A DNA stretch of 64,000 nucleotides from Quadrisphaera sp. INWT6 (GTDB lineage Bacteria; Actinomycetota; Actinomycetes; Actinomycetales; Quadrisphaeraceae). A program made the translations under genes and the position numbers. A model generated the notes under the pieces. That model was given only the letters and a program-made list of their open reading frames with translations. It did no database searches and was not told where the DNA came from. Positions 35,001 through 43,746 of the stretch are shown one piece after another; position 1 is the first letter of the stretch; each line of letters opens with the position of its first letter. The stretch covers positions 1 through 64,000 of the forward strand of contig NZ_VUOH01000004.1 in assembly GCF_015390235.1 (NCBI RefSeq). The letters run 5' to 3'.

Positions 35001-36773
35001 TCAGCCCGTGGGGCCGCCCCGCAGCGACAGGCTGATCTCGTCGGCGTCGACGACGGCGAGGGCGTGGGTGAGGGCCTCGGCGTCGAAGGAGCCGTCGTCG
35101 CGGGCGTCGAGCAGCGCGTCGCGCTGGGCCCGCAGCTGCAGCAGCCGGGTCTCCTTCGCCGAGGCGCCCTCGGGCACCTCGGCGGCGCGCACGGCGTCGA
35201 GGACCAGCTGGTGCAGGGCGGCGCGCTGGGCGGCGTCCTCGGACTCGCTGCGCTGGCGCGTTGAGCCCACCGCGAGCACCACGCGGCGCAGCGTGAGCCC
35301 CTGGAGCAGCAGCGACCCGGCCGCCACCAGGTACGCCACGAGCACCAGCAGCTCGCGCTGCGGGGCGTCCTCCGGGAGGGTCTGGGCCGCCGCCACCGTC
35401 ACCGCGCCGCGCATGCCCGCCCACACCACGACCACGCCCTCCCGCCAGCCCAGGGGCTCGTCGAGGAGGTAGTCGAGGTCGGCGCGCACCCGCCGGAGCC
35501 GGGTGGTGATCCTGCCGACGGCCTCCTCGGTGACCGGGCGCCGCTGCGCCGCCCGCCACGCACCGCGCAGCCCGCCGCGGCGCAGGCCGCCCTTGACGCG
35601 GCCGGCGGTGGAGTCGACGGCGCGCCGGGCCGTGATGGCCGCGGCGACCTCGGCGGGGGAGCGGTCCTCGAAGCGCTCGGCGAAGGCGCTGAACCTCCGG
35701 CGGGCCAGCTCGCGGCGGTCGCGGCGGCGGTGGGACAGGCCCAGCAGGCCCGCGACGAACAGGGCGCGGACCGCCAGCACCGCGACCAGGGCGGCCGCTG
35801 CCACGGCGACGGCGCTGCCCAGGCCGAGGCGCCCCACGCCGCCGGCGGTCTCGGGGTCGGCGGCCACGGCCGCGAGCACGGCGGGCAGCTCCAGCCCCAT
35901 GAGCAGGAAGATCCCGCCCTCGAGCAGCAGGGACGCCGAGCGCCACGTCTGGGAGTCCGACAGCCGGGCCCGCGGGCCGAGCACCCGGGGTGCGTGGTGG
36001 TTGGTGACCAGCCCGGCGACGACGGCGGCGACCAGCCCCGATCCGCCAAGGTGCTCCACGGGCAGCGACGCCGCGAACGGCACCGCGAAGGAGATGAGGG
36101 TCCCGGCGGCGGGGTCGTCGACCCGGCGGCGCACCGCGAGGTCGAGGTGGCCCACCACGAGACCGACGACGACGGCCAGCGCGACGGCCCAGGCGAAGTC
36201 GCCCAGGGCCGAGCCGACGGACGGCCCTCCGCCCGGGCCGCCCGAGGTCATCGCGGTCCCCGCGGCGGCGACGGCGACCGCCGTCCGCAGGAGCACCAGG
36301 GCCGTGGCGTCGTTCAGGAGGCCCTCGCCCTCCAGCAGCGAGACCGCCCGCGGCGAGGCCCCCAGCCCCTTCACGATGGACGTGGCCACCGCGTCCGTGG
36401 GGGAGACCACCGCTCCCAGCGCCACGCCCCACCAGAACCCGACGCCGAGCAGCCAGCTCAGCAGCGCACCCACCGAGACGGCGCTGACCAGGACGAGCAC
36501 GACCGACAGGCCGCTGATGGCGGAGGCGTCGCGGCGGAAGCCCATCGCGGGCAGCTGGACGGCCGCCGAGTACAGCAGCGGCGGGAGGATGCCGGCGAGC
36601 ACCAGCTCGGGCGGCACCTCGACCGCGGGCACGCCGGGCAGGGCCGCCACCCCGGCTCCGAGCGCCACGAGGAGCAGCGGCGCGGCCACCTGGAGCCGCG
36701 CCGAGAGGACGGCCGACAGGCCCACGACCAGCAGCAGGAGCAGGAGCACGAGCTCCGGTGAGACCACGAGCAC
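35001..36773 (-). CDS. CPA1 family Na+/H+ antiporter
   Basis: This is a 590-residue cation:proton antiporter of the NhaP/NHE type. About twelve membrane helices cover the first 350 residues and a further pair lies near 460-500. VSPTDAVAT and EGEGLLNDATALVLL carry the ion-binding Asp/Asn-Asp residues; LEGGIFLLMGLELPAV and AGMRGAVTVAAAQTLP are also family-typical. The hydrophilic insert around 360-440 is Arg-rich and cytoplasmic. The C-terminal tail is helical. It stands alone, with 124 bp of non-coding DNA on either side. The downstream gap contains no evident gene, and the upstream gap has a 10-bp direct repeat (CCCGTCGATC, near 36805-36826). Confidence 0.92.
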   Translation of the reverse strand: MLVVSPELVLLLLLLVVGLSAVLSARLQVAAPLLLVALGAGVAALPGVPAVEVPPELVLAGILPPLLYSAAVQLPAMGFRRDASAISGLSVVLVLVSAVSVGALLSWLLGVGFWWGVALGAVVSPTDAVATSIVKGLGASPRAVSLLEGEGLLNDATALVLLRTAVAVAAAGTAMTSGGPGGGPSVGSALGDFAWAVALAVVVGLVVGHLDLAVRRRVDDPAAGTLISFAVPFAASLPVEHLGGSGLVAAVVAGLVTNHHAPRVLGPRARLSDSQTWRSASLLLEGGIFLLMGLELPAVLAAVAADPETAGGVGRLGLGSAVAVAAAALVAVLAVRALFVAGLLGLSHRRRDRRELARRRFSAFAERFEDRSPAEVAAAITARRAVDSTAGRVKGGLRRGGLRGAWRAAQRRPVTEEAVGRITTRLRRVRADLDYLLDEPLGWREGVVVVWAGMRGAVTVAAAQTLPEDAPQRELLVLVAYLVAAGSLLLQGLTLRRVVLAVGSTRQRSESEDAAQRAALHQLVLDAVRAAEVPEGASAKETRLLQLRAQRDALLDARDDGSFDAEALTHALAVVDADEISLSLRGGPTG

Positions 36774-36897
36774 AGCACCCTAGGCGCGCTGCGCCGGTCG
36801 GCCCGTCGATCAGCCCGTCGATCGACCCCGAGCCGTCAGGACACCGGCGCACGATCACCGACAGGCCCCTCACAGCCCCGGCTGGGAGGATCTCGAC

Positions 36898-38466
36898 GTG
36901 ACCCTGCTCCTCGACGACCCGCCGGTGCAGGGGACCCCTCCCTCCCGAGCCCGCTGGCGACGCCCCGCCACCTGGCTGCCGGTGCTCCTGCCCGCCCTGC
37001 TCGCGGCGGCGCTGACCGCCTACCGCTACGACGGCAAGCCCCTGTGGCGCGACGAGGTCTACACGCTCAGCACCGCTGGTCGCCCCGTGGCCGACATGAT
37101 GGGCCTGCTGTCCGAGCGCGACGCGGGCCTGGTCGGCTACTACCTGCTGATGCACCCCTGGCTGCGGGTGAGCGAGTCGCAGGACTGGATCCGGCTGCCC
37201 GGGGCCGTGGCCACCGTCGTCCTGGTGGCCCTCGTGGCGGTGCTGGGCCGGCGCTTCGCCGGCGGGCCCGGCGCGCTGGTGGCCGGGACCATCGCGGCGC
37301 TGGCCCCGGCGGTGTACCTGCACGGCCAGGAGGCCCGGCCGTACCCGATGGCGCTGACCGCCGTCGTCGTCACCGTGCTGCTCCTGCTGCGCCAGAGCGA
37401 CCGCCCGCGGCGGTGGCTGTGGCCGGTGCTGGGGGCCGTGGCCCTGCTCGCGGTGCTGCTCCACCCGCTGGTGACGCTGCCGTCGGTGGGGGCGGCCTTC
37501 TTCGCGACGTGGCTGCGGCCCGGCCGCGCGCGCCGGTGGACCCTCGTCGCGGCGGCGCTGCCCGCGGGCCTGGTCGGTGTGGGCCTGGTGGCGGCGGGCT
37601 CGCTGCAGGCCGTCGAGCGCCCGCCCGCCCCGGCGACGCTGCCGGAGTTCTTCACGTTCTGGAAGCTCGCCAGCGACGTCCCGTGGCTGGGCTGGCCCGT
37701 GCTCGCCCTCGCCGCGGCGGGTGCCGTGGTGCTGCTCACCCGCCACCGGCGGGGACGCGCCCGCGAGCGGCACGCCCTGGTGCTGGCCCTGTGGGCGCCG
37801 ATGCCGGTCCTCGCGGTCACCGTGCTGGGTCTCATCGGTGGGTACTTCAACCAGCGCTACGCCAGCGCCGCGCTGCCCGCCATCGCCGTCCTCGCCGCCG
37901 TGGCGCTCACTTCGCTGGTGGGCCTGGCGCGCCGCCGCGGTGGGCGCTGGGCGCAGCGGGCGACGGCGCTCGGCGTCGTCGTCCTGCTGGCCTGCCTGCT
38001 GCCGGCCTCGATCACCTTCCGCGACCGCGACGCGGGCTTCGACGACCCGCGCGGCGCCGCCGCCGAGATCGCCGCCGGTGCGCAGCCCGGCGACGCCGTG
38101 GTCTACGTCGGCAACGTGGTGCGGCCGATGGTCGAGGCGTACTACCCGGCCGGGCTGGCCAGCAGCGACCGCCTCGACGACGCGCTGCTGGTCGCCGGTC
38201 CCCTGGAGAGCGACACGCTCGGCGGGCTGGAGGTGCGCGGGGTCGGCCCCAAGGTGGAGGCCCTGGCGCCGCACCAGCGGGTGTGGCTGGTCGGGTCGGT
38301 CGCCACGGCCACCGGTGACCTCGGGCGCACCACCGGCAACGCCCGCGCGGTCATGGAGGGGCGCCGGCTGGTCTCGTCCACCGACCACAGCTGGCTCCGG
38401 GTCGAGCTCTGGGAGACCGACGACGCGCCGGTGGTCGCCGCACCGCCGCCGGGGAACCCCTCGTGA
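36898..38466 (+). CDS. GT-C fold membrane glycosyltransferase (GT39/DUF-type mannosyltransferase)
   Basis: This is a 522-residue integral membrane protein with about ten helices. The first loop has WRDEVYTLS, the DE-type motif of GT-C polyprenyl-phosphate-sugar transferases. The later QEARPYPMAL motif is typical of the ArnT/GT39-related group. The C-terminal 130 residues (after ASITFRDRDAGFDDPRGAA) form a soluble extracytoplasmic domain. It probably moves a sugar from a lipid carrier to an envelope acceptor. The start is GTG at 36898. The methyltransferase gene follows after 31 bp. Confidence 0.85.
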   Translation: MTLLLDDPPVQGTPPSRARWRRPATWLPVLLPALLAAALTAYRYDGKPLWRDEVYTLSTAGRPVADMMGLLSERDAGLVGYYLLMHPWLRVSESQDWIRLPGAVATVVLVALVAVLGRRFAGGPGALVAGTIAALAPAVYLHGQEARPYPMALTAVVVTVLLLLRQSDRPRRWLWPVLGAVALLAVLLHPLVTLPSVGAAFFATWLRPGRARRWTLVAAALPAGLVGVGLVAAGSLQAVERPPAPATLPEFFTFWKLASDVPWLGWPVLALAAAGAVVLLTRHRRGRARERHALVLALWAPMPVLAVTVLGLIGGYFNQRYASAALPAIAVLAAVALTSLVGLARRRGGRWAQRATALGVVVLLACLLPASITFRDRDAGFDDPRGAAAEIAAGAQPGDAVVYVGNVVRPMVEAYYPAGLASSDRLDDALLVAGPLESDTLGGLEVRGVGPKVEALAPHQRVWLVGSVATATGDLGRTTGNARAVMEGRRLVSSTDHSWLRVELWETDDAPVVAAPPPGNPS

Positions 38467-38497
38467 TCACCACCTGAGCGCCGCTTACCCTTCCGGG

Positions 38498-39220
38498 ATG
38501 GAGCCCAGCGACCACTCGGCCGCCCGAGCGGCGCAGGACCACCGGTTCAACGCCGGCTACGACGAGCAGCCGGAGCTCTACGACGACCTGCGCGCCGGCG
38601 GCCACATGACCCGGCGCCGCGTCGGCTACTTCGACCGCGTGCTCGCCGAGGTGCCCGGACGCGTCCTCGAGCTGGGCTCCGGCACCGGGACCCTGCTGCG
38701 CACGCTGGCCGCCTCGCACCCCGACCGCACCTTCACCGGCGTCGAGCCGCTGCCCAACTACGTCGACTTCGCCAACGAGCGCTCCGCCGCCCAGGGCCTG
38801 GGCAACGTGCGCTTCGAGGTGGGCACCGGCGAGGAGGTGCCCGCGGCCGTGGCCAGCGGCTCGGTCGACCTGATCCTCAGCGTCGACGCCCTCCACCACG
38901 TCACCGACCTCGACGCCGTGGTCACCGAGGCCGCGCGGGTCGCGGCGCCGGGGGCCCGCTGGCGCGCGATGGAGCCCAACCAGCAGCACCCCTACGTGTG
39001 GCTGTGGCACACCCTCACCCCGGGCGAGCGCGTCTTCCCCGCCGGTGACTTCGTGCGCCGCGCCCGCGCCGCCGGGTGGGAGCTCGTGGGCCGCGACCGG
39101 CTCTACCTCTACCCCTCCAGCGTCAAGCAGGTCCCGGCGTGGGCCGCCCGCGCGGAGCTGGCGCTGGAGCGCCTGCCGTTCATCTCCGGGGGCGTCGCGC
39201 TCGACCTCGTCAAGCGCTGA
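38498..39220 (+). CDS. SAM-dependent methyltransferase (class I)
   Basis: This is a 240-residue Rossmann methyltransferase. Motif I is VLELGSGTGTLLRTLA, the acidic residue after strand 2 is in FTGVEPLPNYVDFA, and motif IV is VDLILSVDALHHV. It is of the Methyltransf_11/UbiE-like type; the substrate is unknown. ATG at 38498 is chosen because it directly precedes the conserved region. It lies just after the GT-C gene, so a role in modifying an envelope lipid or glycan is possible. Its 3' end overlaps the convergent GyrA-like gene by 11 bases. Confidence 0.88.
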   Translation: MEPSDHSAARAAQDHRFNAGYDEQPELYDDLRAGGHMTRRRVGYFDRVLAEVPGRVLELGSGTGTLLRTLAASHPDRTFTGVEPLPNYVDFANERSAAQGLGNVRFEVGTGEEVPAAVASGSVDLILSVDALHHVTDLDAVVTEAARVAAPGARWRAMEPNQQHPYVWLWHTLTPGERVFPAGDFVRRARAAGWELVGRDRLYLYPSSVKQVPAWAARAELALERLPFISGGVALDLVKR

Positions 39221-40262
39221 CGAGGGCTCGCAGGCGCTCCAGGCCCGAGGGGTCGGCGCCGGTCCGCTCGGCCCAGGCGGCCAGCTCGACGACGGCGGGG
39301 CGGGGGAGCTGCCACGTGACGAGCCGGTGGCTCGCGGGGTGGGCGTGGAGCCAGACCTCGACGTCGTCCAGGTCGTCGACCGCGGCCGAGGCGTCGCCCG
39401 TGGCGATGACGACCCGGGTGCCGACGTCCGTCGACGTGCGGTCGGTGACGTCGACGACGGCGGGCGGCGCGGCGGGCTCCGCGCGCTCGCTGCGCCGGCT
39501 GCCGGTCAGGTCCCACGCCAGGGTCGACGACCCGGTGCCCGGCGGCAGGCCGGTGACCACCAGGGACGGGCCCGGGAAGCTCTCGGGCGCGTGCGTGACG
39601 AAGGCGTAGGAGATCTGCTCGCCGGCGTCGACCCGGGCCTGCAGCTCCGGGGGCAGCGGGGGAGGGGGTGGTGGCCACGCCGGGGCGTCGGGGTCGCCCG
39701 GCTCCCGGTGCGTGCGGCACCCCAACCGCGCGGTGACCTCCTCGCCGGCCAGGAGCGCGGCGAGGTCGACGTCGACGGTCCCGCCCGTGGCGAGCTCGGG
39801 AGCCGGCAGCACCGGTGTGCTGGCCGGGCCGTCGAGGGCTGCCAGCACGGCCGCCGTCCCGAAGCCGGGGACCCGCCGGTCGAGCGAGCCGGCATCGCCG
39901 AGCGCCAGGCCCAGGGGCACCGGCCCGCAGGTGCCGCGCTCGGCGTCGAGGGCGAGGCGTCCGAGGGGCGAGAGGCCGACGCGGGTGTGCTCCGGGTCGG
40001 CGGGGTCGTCGTCGGGGCTGCCCCAGTTGCCGTCGCACACCAGGAGCGGCTCGCGCGTCTGCCAGGCGGCACCGAGCCTGCCGAGCAGCGCGTACCCGTC
40101 ATCAGCGCTGGCGGGTGACCGGCGGGTGAGGTGCTGCAGCGCGCGCGTCGTCGGGGCGGTCGCCGGACGGCGGCTGCCCCAGGTGCAGGCGGCGTCGACG
40201 GCGTCCAGGGCCGCCAGCACGGCGGGGTCGAGTCCGGTGCGCTCCACGGCCGATCTTCGCAC
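39210..40262 (-). CDS. Degenerate GyrA/ParC-like N-terminal domain protein
   Basis: This is a 350-residue protein of uncertain function. Residues 60-120 (YALLGRLGAAWQTREPLLVCDGNWGSPDDDPADPEHTRVGLSPLGRLALD) follow the DNA gyrase A pattern 'M.q.w..r.PLvdG.GNfGs.DgdpaaaxRYTE.rL'. The following DAGSLDRRVPGFG region and the later segment resemble small actinobacterial proteins labelled as gyrase A-like. The catalytic tyrosine context (AAMRYTE) is replaced by DPEHTRV, and no C-terminal beta-propeller exists. It should therefore not cleave DNA. A Pro-rich run (eight or nine prolines near residue 195) splits the protein. GTG at 40247 is an alternative start. It is divergent from the second padR. Confidence 0.5.
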   Translation of the reverse strand: MRRSAVERTGLDPAVLAALDAVDAACTWGSRRPATAPTTRALQHLTRRSPASADDGYALLGRLGAAWQTREPLLVCDGNWGSPDDDPADPEHTRVGLSPLGRLALDAERGTCGPVPLGLALGDAGSLDRRVPGFGTAAVLAALDGPASTPVLPAPELATGGTVDVDLAALLAGEEVTARLGCRTHREPGDPDAPAWPPPPPPLPPELQARVDAGEQISYAFVTHAPESFPGPSLVVTGLPPGTGSSTLAWDLTGSRRSERAEPAAPPAVVDVTDRTSTDVGTRVVIATGDASAAVDDLDDVEVWLHAHPASHRLVTWQLPRPAVVELAAWAERTGADPSGLERLRALVSA

Positions 40263-40298
40263 GACACGCCGAGATCACTATTCACCAGATGACTACTC

Positions 40299-40925
40299 GT
40301 GGTGCAGAGTGCTCCCGTGGCGATCGGAGAGGTGCACCTGGCCCTGCTGCTGTCCGGGCCCCGGCACGGGTACGACATCAAGCGCGCCCACGACGCGTGG
40401 TTCCCCGCGGAGCGGCCGCTGGCGTTCGGCCAGGTCTACGCGACGCTGGGGCGCCTCGTCCGCGACGGTCACGCCGAGGTGGTCGGAACCCACAGCGAGG
40501 GCGGCCCCGAGCGGACCGTGTACGCCATCACCGGCTCCGGGCGCGAGCGGCTGCTGACCTGGCTCGACGAGCCGGCCCCACCGGCGGGCACGACGGGCGA
40601 GGAGATCATCCGGAAGACCGTCGTCGCCCTGCACTCGACGACGTCGGGCGCCGACGCCGAGCGGGTCCTCTCGGCGCAGCGCGCGGCCCACCTGCGCCGG
40701 ATGCGCCAGCTGCAGCGCCGCTCCACCGAGCAGCCCGGCGGTGACGTCGACCTCGCCGTCCGCCTGGCCGACCGCCACGCCCTGCTCCACCTCGACGCCG
40801 ACCTCCGCTGGCTCGAGGAGGCCGCCGAGGCGCTCCGGGCCCAGCCGCCAGCCGCCTCCACCACCTCCACGACCACCACCACGACCCCGACCACGACCCC
40901 GGACGACCAGGAGCCCCAGCCGTGA
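40299..40925 (+). CDS. PadR family regulator of an ABC exporter operon
   Basis: This is a 208-residue PadR repressor. The winged helix is near the start (EVHLALLLSGPRHGYDIKRAHDAWF, FGQVYATLGRLVRDG, ERTVYAITGSGRE). A long C-terminal dimerisation helix follows (LRRMRQLQRRSTEQ ... LLHLDADLRWLEEAAEAL), and the end is a Thr/Pro-rich tail with a run of threonines. GTG at 40299 or 40302 may be leaderless. The upstream 30 bp are unusually A+T rich and contain the imperfect direct repeat ATCACTATT / ATGACTACT, a candidate operator. The stop overlaps the ABC ATPase start as GTGA, so it controls its own operon. Confidence 0.88.
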   Translation: MVQSAPVAIGEVHLALLLSGPRHGYDIKRAHDAWFPAERPLAFGQVYATLGRLVRDGHAEVVGTHSEGGPERTVYAITGSGRERLLTWLDEPAPPAGTTGEEIIRKTVVALHSTTSGADAERVLSAQRAAHLRRMRQLQRRSTEQPGGDVDLAVRLADRHALLHLDADLRWLEEAAEALRAQPPAASTTSTTTTTTPTTTPDDQEPQP

Positions 40926-41641
40926 GCCCCGACCGCCCCTCCTCGCCCGACGTGCTGGCCGAGCCCGCCCACCCCCTCGTCAGGCTCGCCGGCCTCACCC
41001 ACGCCCACGGGCGCACCCCGGCGCTGCGCGGCGTCGACCTCGAGGTCGGGGCGGGCACCGCGGTCGCCGTCACGGGGGCCAGCGGGAGCGGCAAGTCCAC
41101 CCTGCTGCACGTCGCCGCGGGCCTGCTGCAGCCCGACGCCGGCTCCGTCCAGCTGCTGGGCCACGACCTCGCCCGGCTGGACGACGCCGAGCGCGCCCAG
41201 CTGCGGCGCCGCGACGTCGGCATCGTGCTGCAGTACGGCCAGCTGGTGCCCGACCTGCCCCTGCTCGACGGGGTCGCCCTGCCGCTCCTGCTCGACGGGT
41301 CCGCCCTCGGACCCGCTCGCGACGCCTCCCGCGCCGCGCTCGCCGGTGTCGGGCTGGCCGACGCCGAGGACGCCGTGCCCGCGGAGCTCTCGGGCGGCCA
41401 GGCCCAGCTCGCCGCCGTGGCCCGGGCGCTGGTCGCGCAGCCGCACCTGGTGCTCGCCGACGAGCCCGTCGCCAGCCTCGACCCCGCGGGGGCCGCCCTC
41501 GCGCTCGACCTGCTGTGGGGCGTGGTCGCCCGCGGAGGAGCCCTGGTGCTCGTGACCCACGACAACGTGCTCGCCGCGCGGTGCGACCGCGAGGTGCGGC
41601 TGGCCCACGGCGGCGTCCAGCACGACCTGGACCTGCGGTGA
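40922..41641 (+). CDS. ABC transporter ATP-binding protein (LolD/MacB type)
   Basis: This is a 239-residue ATPase. Walker A GASGSGKST has its lysine at residue 58, the Q-loop is IVLQYGQLV, the signature is LSGGQAQLAAVARALV, Walker B is LVLADEP, and the switch histidine is in LVTHD. This subgroup pairs with FtsX-type permeases. It overlaps padR upstream and the permease downstream by four bases each, so the three form one tightly coupled operon for export or mechanotransmission, likely induced by the PadR ligand. Confidence 0.95.
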   Translation: MSPDRPSSPDVLAEPAHPLVRLAGLTHAHGRTPALRGVDLEVGAGTAVAVTGASGSGKSTLLHVAAGLLQPDAGSVQLLGHDLARLDDAERAQLRRRDVGIVLQYGQLVPDLPLLDGVALPLLLDGSALGPARDASRAALAGVGLADAEDAVPAELSGGQAQLAAVARALVAQPHLVLADEPVASLDPAGAALALDLLWGVVARGGALVLVTHDNVLAARCDREVRLAHGGVQHDLDLR

Positions 41642-43113
41642 GCGCGCTCGACCGCGAGGTGGTGCGGCTCCTCGCCCGCCCCCGCACGGCCGCCGACCGG
41701 CTGCGCTCCCGGGCGACCACGGCCGCCTCCGCCGGGACCGGGGTGGTGCTCCTGCTGCTCGCGGCGGTCCTCGGGCTGGGTGACGACCCGGCCACGACCG
41801 GGGTCGAGGTGGTCACGCAGGCCGACGGCTCGACGCTCTGGACCGCCGTCACACCCACCGCCGGGCTCGTCCCGTTCATCGCGGAGCCCGGGCTGCGACC
41901 GGGCGTGCAGCTCGGTGCGCTCCTGCTGGTGCTGCCGTTCGCGGCGCTCGCGGTGCAGGCGCTGCGCGTCGGCGCGGTGGCGCGCCAGCAGCGCGAGGCG
42001 ACGCTCGTGGTGGTCGGGGCCTCCCAGCGCGACCTGCGGCGGGTCCGGGTGCAGAGCACCGCCGCGGACGCCGCCCGCGGTGCGCTCTGGGCGGCGCCGG
42101 CCTACCTCGTCGCCTGGCTGCTCCTGGGCGTCGCGCTGCCGGTGGGCGCCCGGCTGGTACCGGTGCCCGAGCCGTGGCTCGCCCTCGTCTGGGTGGTGCT
42201 CGTCGGGCTCCTGACGGCGGCCGGAGCCGCCGCCGGCGCGCTGCTCGGGCGGCACGGGCGGCACGGGCCCGCACCCCGCCCCGCGCGGTCCGGGCGCTGG
42301 GCGTGGGCGTGGGGCGCAGGCGCCGTGGCGTGCCTCGGTCTGCTGGCCCTGGGCTTCGAGCTGCCGTGGGCCCTTCCGGCCGACCTCTCCGTCTTCCTCG
42401 CGTTCTCCCTGCTCCTGGGAGCGCTGCTCTGCCTGGCGGTGTGCGGCGGCGTCGTCCTCGCGCGCTCGGCGGTCGGCTCCCCGACCCGGCGCGTCGAGCG
42501 CGCTGCCAGGTCGGGCGCGGGGGCTGAGGCGGTGCTCGCCGCCGCCCAGCGGCGGGCGAACCCCGTGGCAGTCGGTGCCTCCGGCGCCGTGCTCGTGCTC
42601 GTCGGCATCTGCCTCGGGGTCTGCAGCGTCTTCGTCACCGCGCTGGCAGCCACCCGGGACCTCGCCACGGGGTACGCCGGCGACATCGCCTTCTACGGCG
42701 GTGGTGCGGTGCTCGCCTGCGGCGTCGGCCTGGTCGCCGCGGCGGTGGCCCTGGTGTCGCTGGCGCTGGCCCTCACCGACCAGCTCGCCCAGGCGCGCCG
42801 GGCCGTCGCCGCCACCGTCGCGATGGGGTGCGACGTCCCGCGCCTGGTCGAGGTCCAGGCCCGTGCCCTCGCCGCGACGGCCGTGCCGTCCGCGGTGGTC
42901 GGGACGCTCGTCGGCGGGCTCGCCTACGGGACGCTCCAGGCCTCCCTCGACGGGGAGTGGCTCGGGGCTCGCGCGCTCCTGCCCATGGCTGCGGTGCCCG
43001 TCGCGGCGGTCGTCGTCGGGGCCGCGGTGCGGCTCGTCTCCTGCGCCGTCGCGGAGCTGCTCACGGGCCGGGTCCGCCGCGCGGCTGCGCTCGAGAACCT
43101 GAGGACGCCGTGA
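41638..43113 (+). CDS. FtsX/MacB-type ABC permease
   Basis: This is a 491-residue membrane protein with about ten helices. The typical FtsX cores are at the beginning and end: ALRVGAVARQQREATLVVVGASQRDLRRVRV and ALTDQLAQARRAVAATVAMGCDVPRLVEVQARAL, each the coupling region between two helices. It has no large extracellular MacB domain. GTG at 41638 overlaps the ATPase stop. With the preceding ATPase it should form an exporter, possibly for a hydrophobic compound or antimicrobial peptide. The operon ends here; a DedA-like gene follows 59 bp later. Confidence 0.9.
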   Translation: MSALDREVVRLLARPRTAADRLRSRATTAASAGTGVVLLLLAAVLGLGDDPATTGVEVVTQADGSTLWTAVTPTAGLVPFIAEPGLRPGVQLGALLLVLPFAALAVQALRVGAVARQQREATLVVVGASQRDLRRVRVQSTAADAARGALWAAPAYLVAWLLLGVALPVGARLVPVPEPWLALVWVVLVGLLTAAGAAAGALLGRHGRHGPAPRPARSGRWAWAWGAGAVACLGLLALGFELPWALPADLSVFLAFSLLLGALLCLAVCGGVVLARSAVGSPTRRVERAARSGAGAEAVLAAAQRRANPVAVGASGAVLVLVGICLGVCSVFVTALAATRDLATGYAGDIAFYGGGAVLACGVGLVAAAVALVSLALALTDQLAQARRAVAATVAMGCDVPRLVEVQARALAATAVPSAVVGTLVGGLAYGTLQASLDGEWLGARALLPMAAVPVAAVVVGAAVRLVSCAVAELLTGRVRRAAALENLRTP

Positions 43114-43172
43114 GCCCCCGTGCGGCGTCCTTCCAGCTGCCCCGGCTCCCGAGCTGACGGACCGGCGCGCCC

Positions 43173-43718
43173 GTGGACACCGCCGTCCTCGCCCTGCTCG
43201 GGGGCGCGCTCCTGGTGGGGCTCGTCTCGGCCACCACGGCGCTGCTGCCCGTCGAGGTGTACGTGCTCGGGGCCGCGGCCACCCAGCCGACGGGCGTCGC
43301 GCTCGCCGTGGCCGTCGCGGCGGGGATGGGCCAGACGGTCGGCAAGGTGGCGCTGCTCCTCAGCGCGCGGGGTGCGGCGTCGCCAGGGGGCCTGGGCAGG
43401 TTCGTGCACCAGCGCTCCTCCCGCACCGGCGCCCACCTCGGCGGAGGTGTCCTCGTCGTTCCCCGGGCGGGCCCTCGCGCCGCCCTCGCCCGCGCCGCCT
43501 GCGACCTGACCGCGGCGGCCACCCGGTGGCTGCGCTCCCGGTGGGCGCCGCTGGTGGTGCTGGTCAGCGCCGTCGCCGGCGTCCCGCCGCTCATGCTGCT
43601 CTCGGTGGCGGCCGGGGTGGCGCGGGTGCCGGTGCGGCGGTTCGCCCCCGCGTGCTTCGTCGGCAGGACGGCGCGCTTCGTCGTCGTCGTCCTGGTCACG
43701 GGGGCCGTGGCGACCTGA
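43173..43718 (+). CDS. VTT/DedA-like membrane protein
   Basis: This is a 181-residue protein with about five hydrophobic segments. The ending VSAVAGVPPLMLLSVAAGVARVPVRRFAPACFVGRTARFVVV is the pattern of the VTT (SNARE-associated/DedA) domain, in which helices end in GR.xRF. GMGQTVGKVALLL in the first half is also typical. The family contains lipid scramblases and proton-coupled transporters; the role here is unknown. GTG at 43173 is taken as start. It is read in the same direction as the ABC operon and may be its last gene. Confidence 0.75.
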   Translation: MDTAVLALLGGALLVGLVSATTALLPVEVYVLGAAATQPTGVALAVAVAAGMGQTVGKVALLLSARGAASPGGLGRFVHQRSSRTGAHLGGGVLVVPRAGPRAALARAACDLTAAATRWLRSRWAPLVVLVSAVAGVPPLMLLSVAAGVARVPVRRFAPACFVGRTARFVVVVLVTGAVAT

Positions 43719-43746
43719 CCCACCGCCGCAGCGCGTCACCGGGACG

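Noticed and set aside
34564..38388. Open frame of about 1270 residues on the minus strand
   Set aside because: It overlaps the real GH92, CPA1 and GT-C genes in other frames and shows only Arg/Gly/Ala-rich text.
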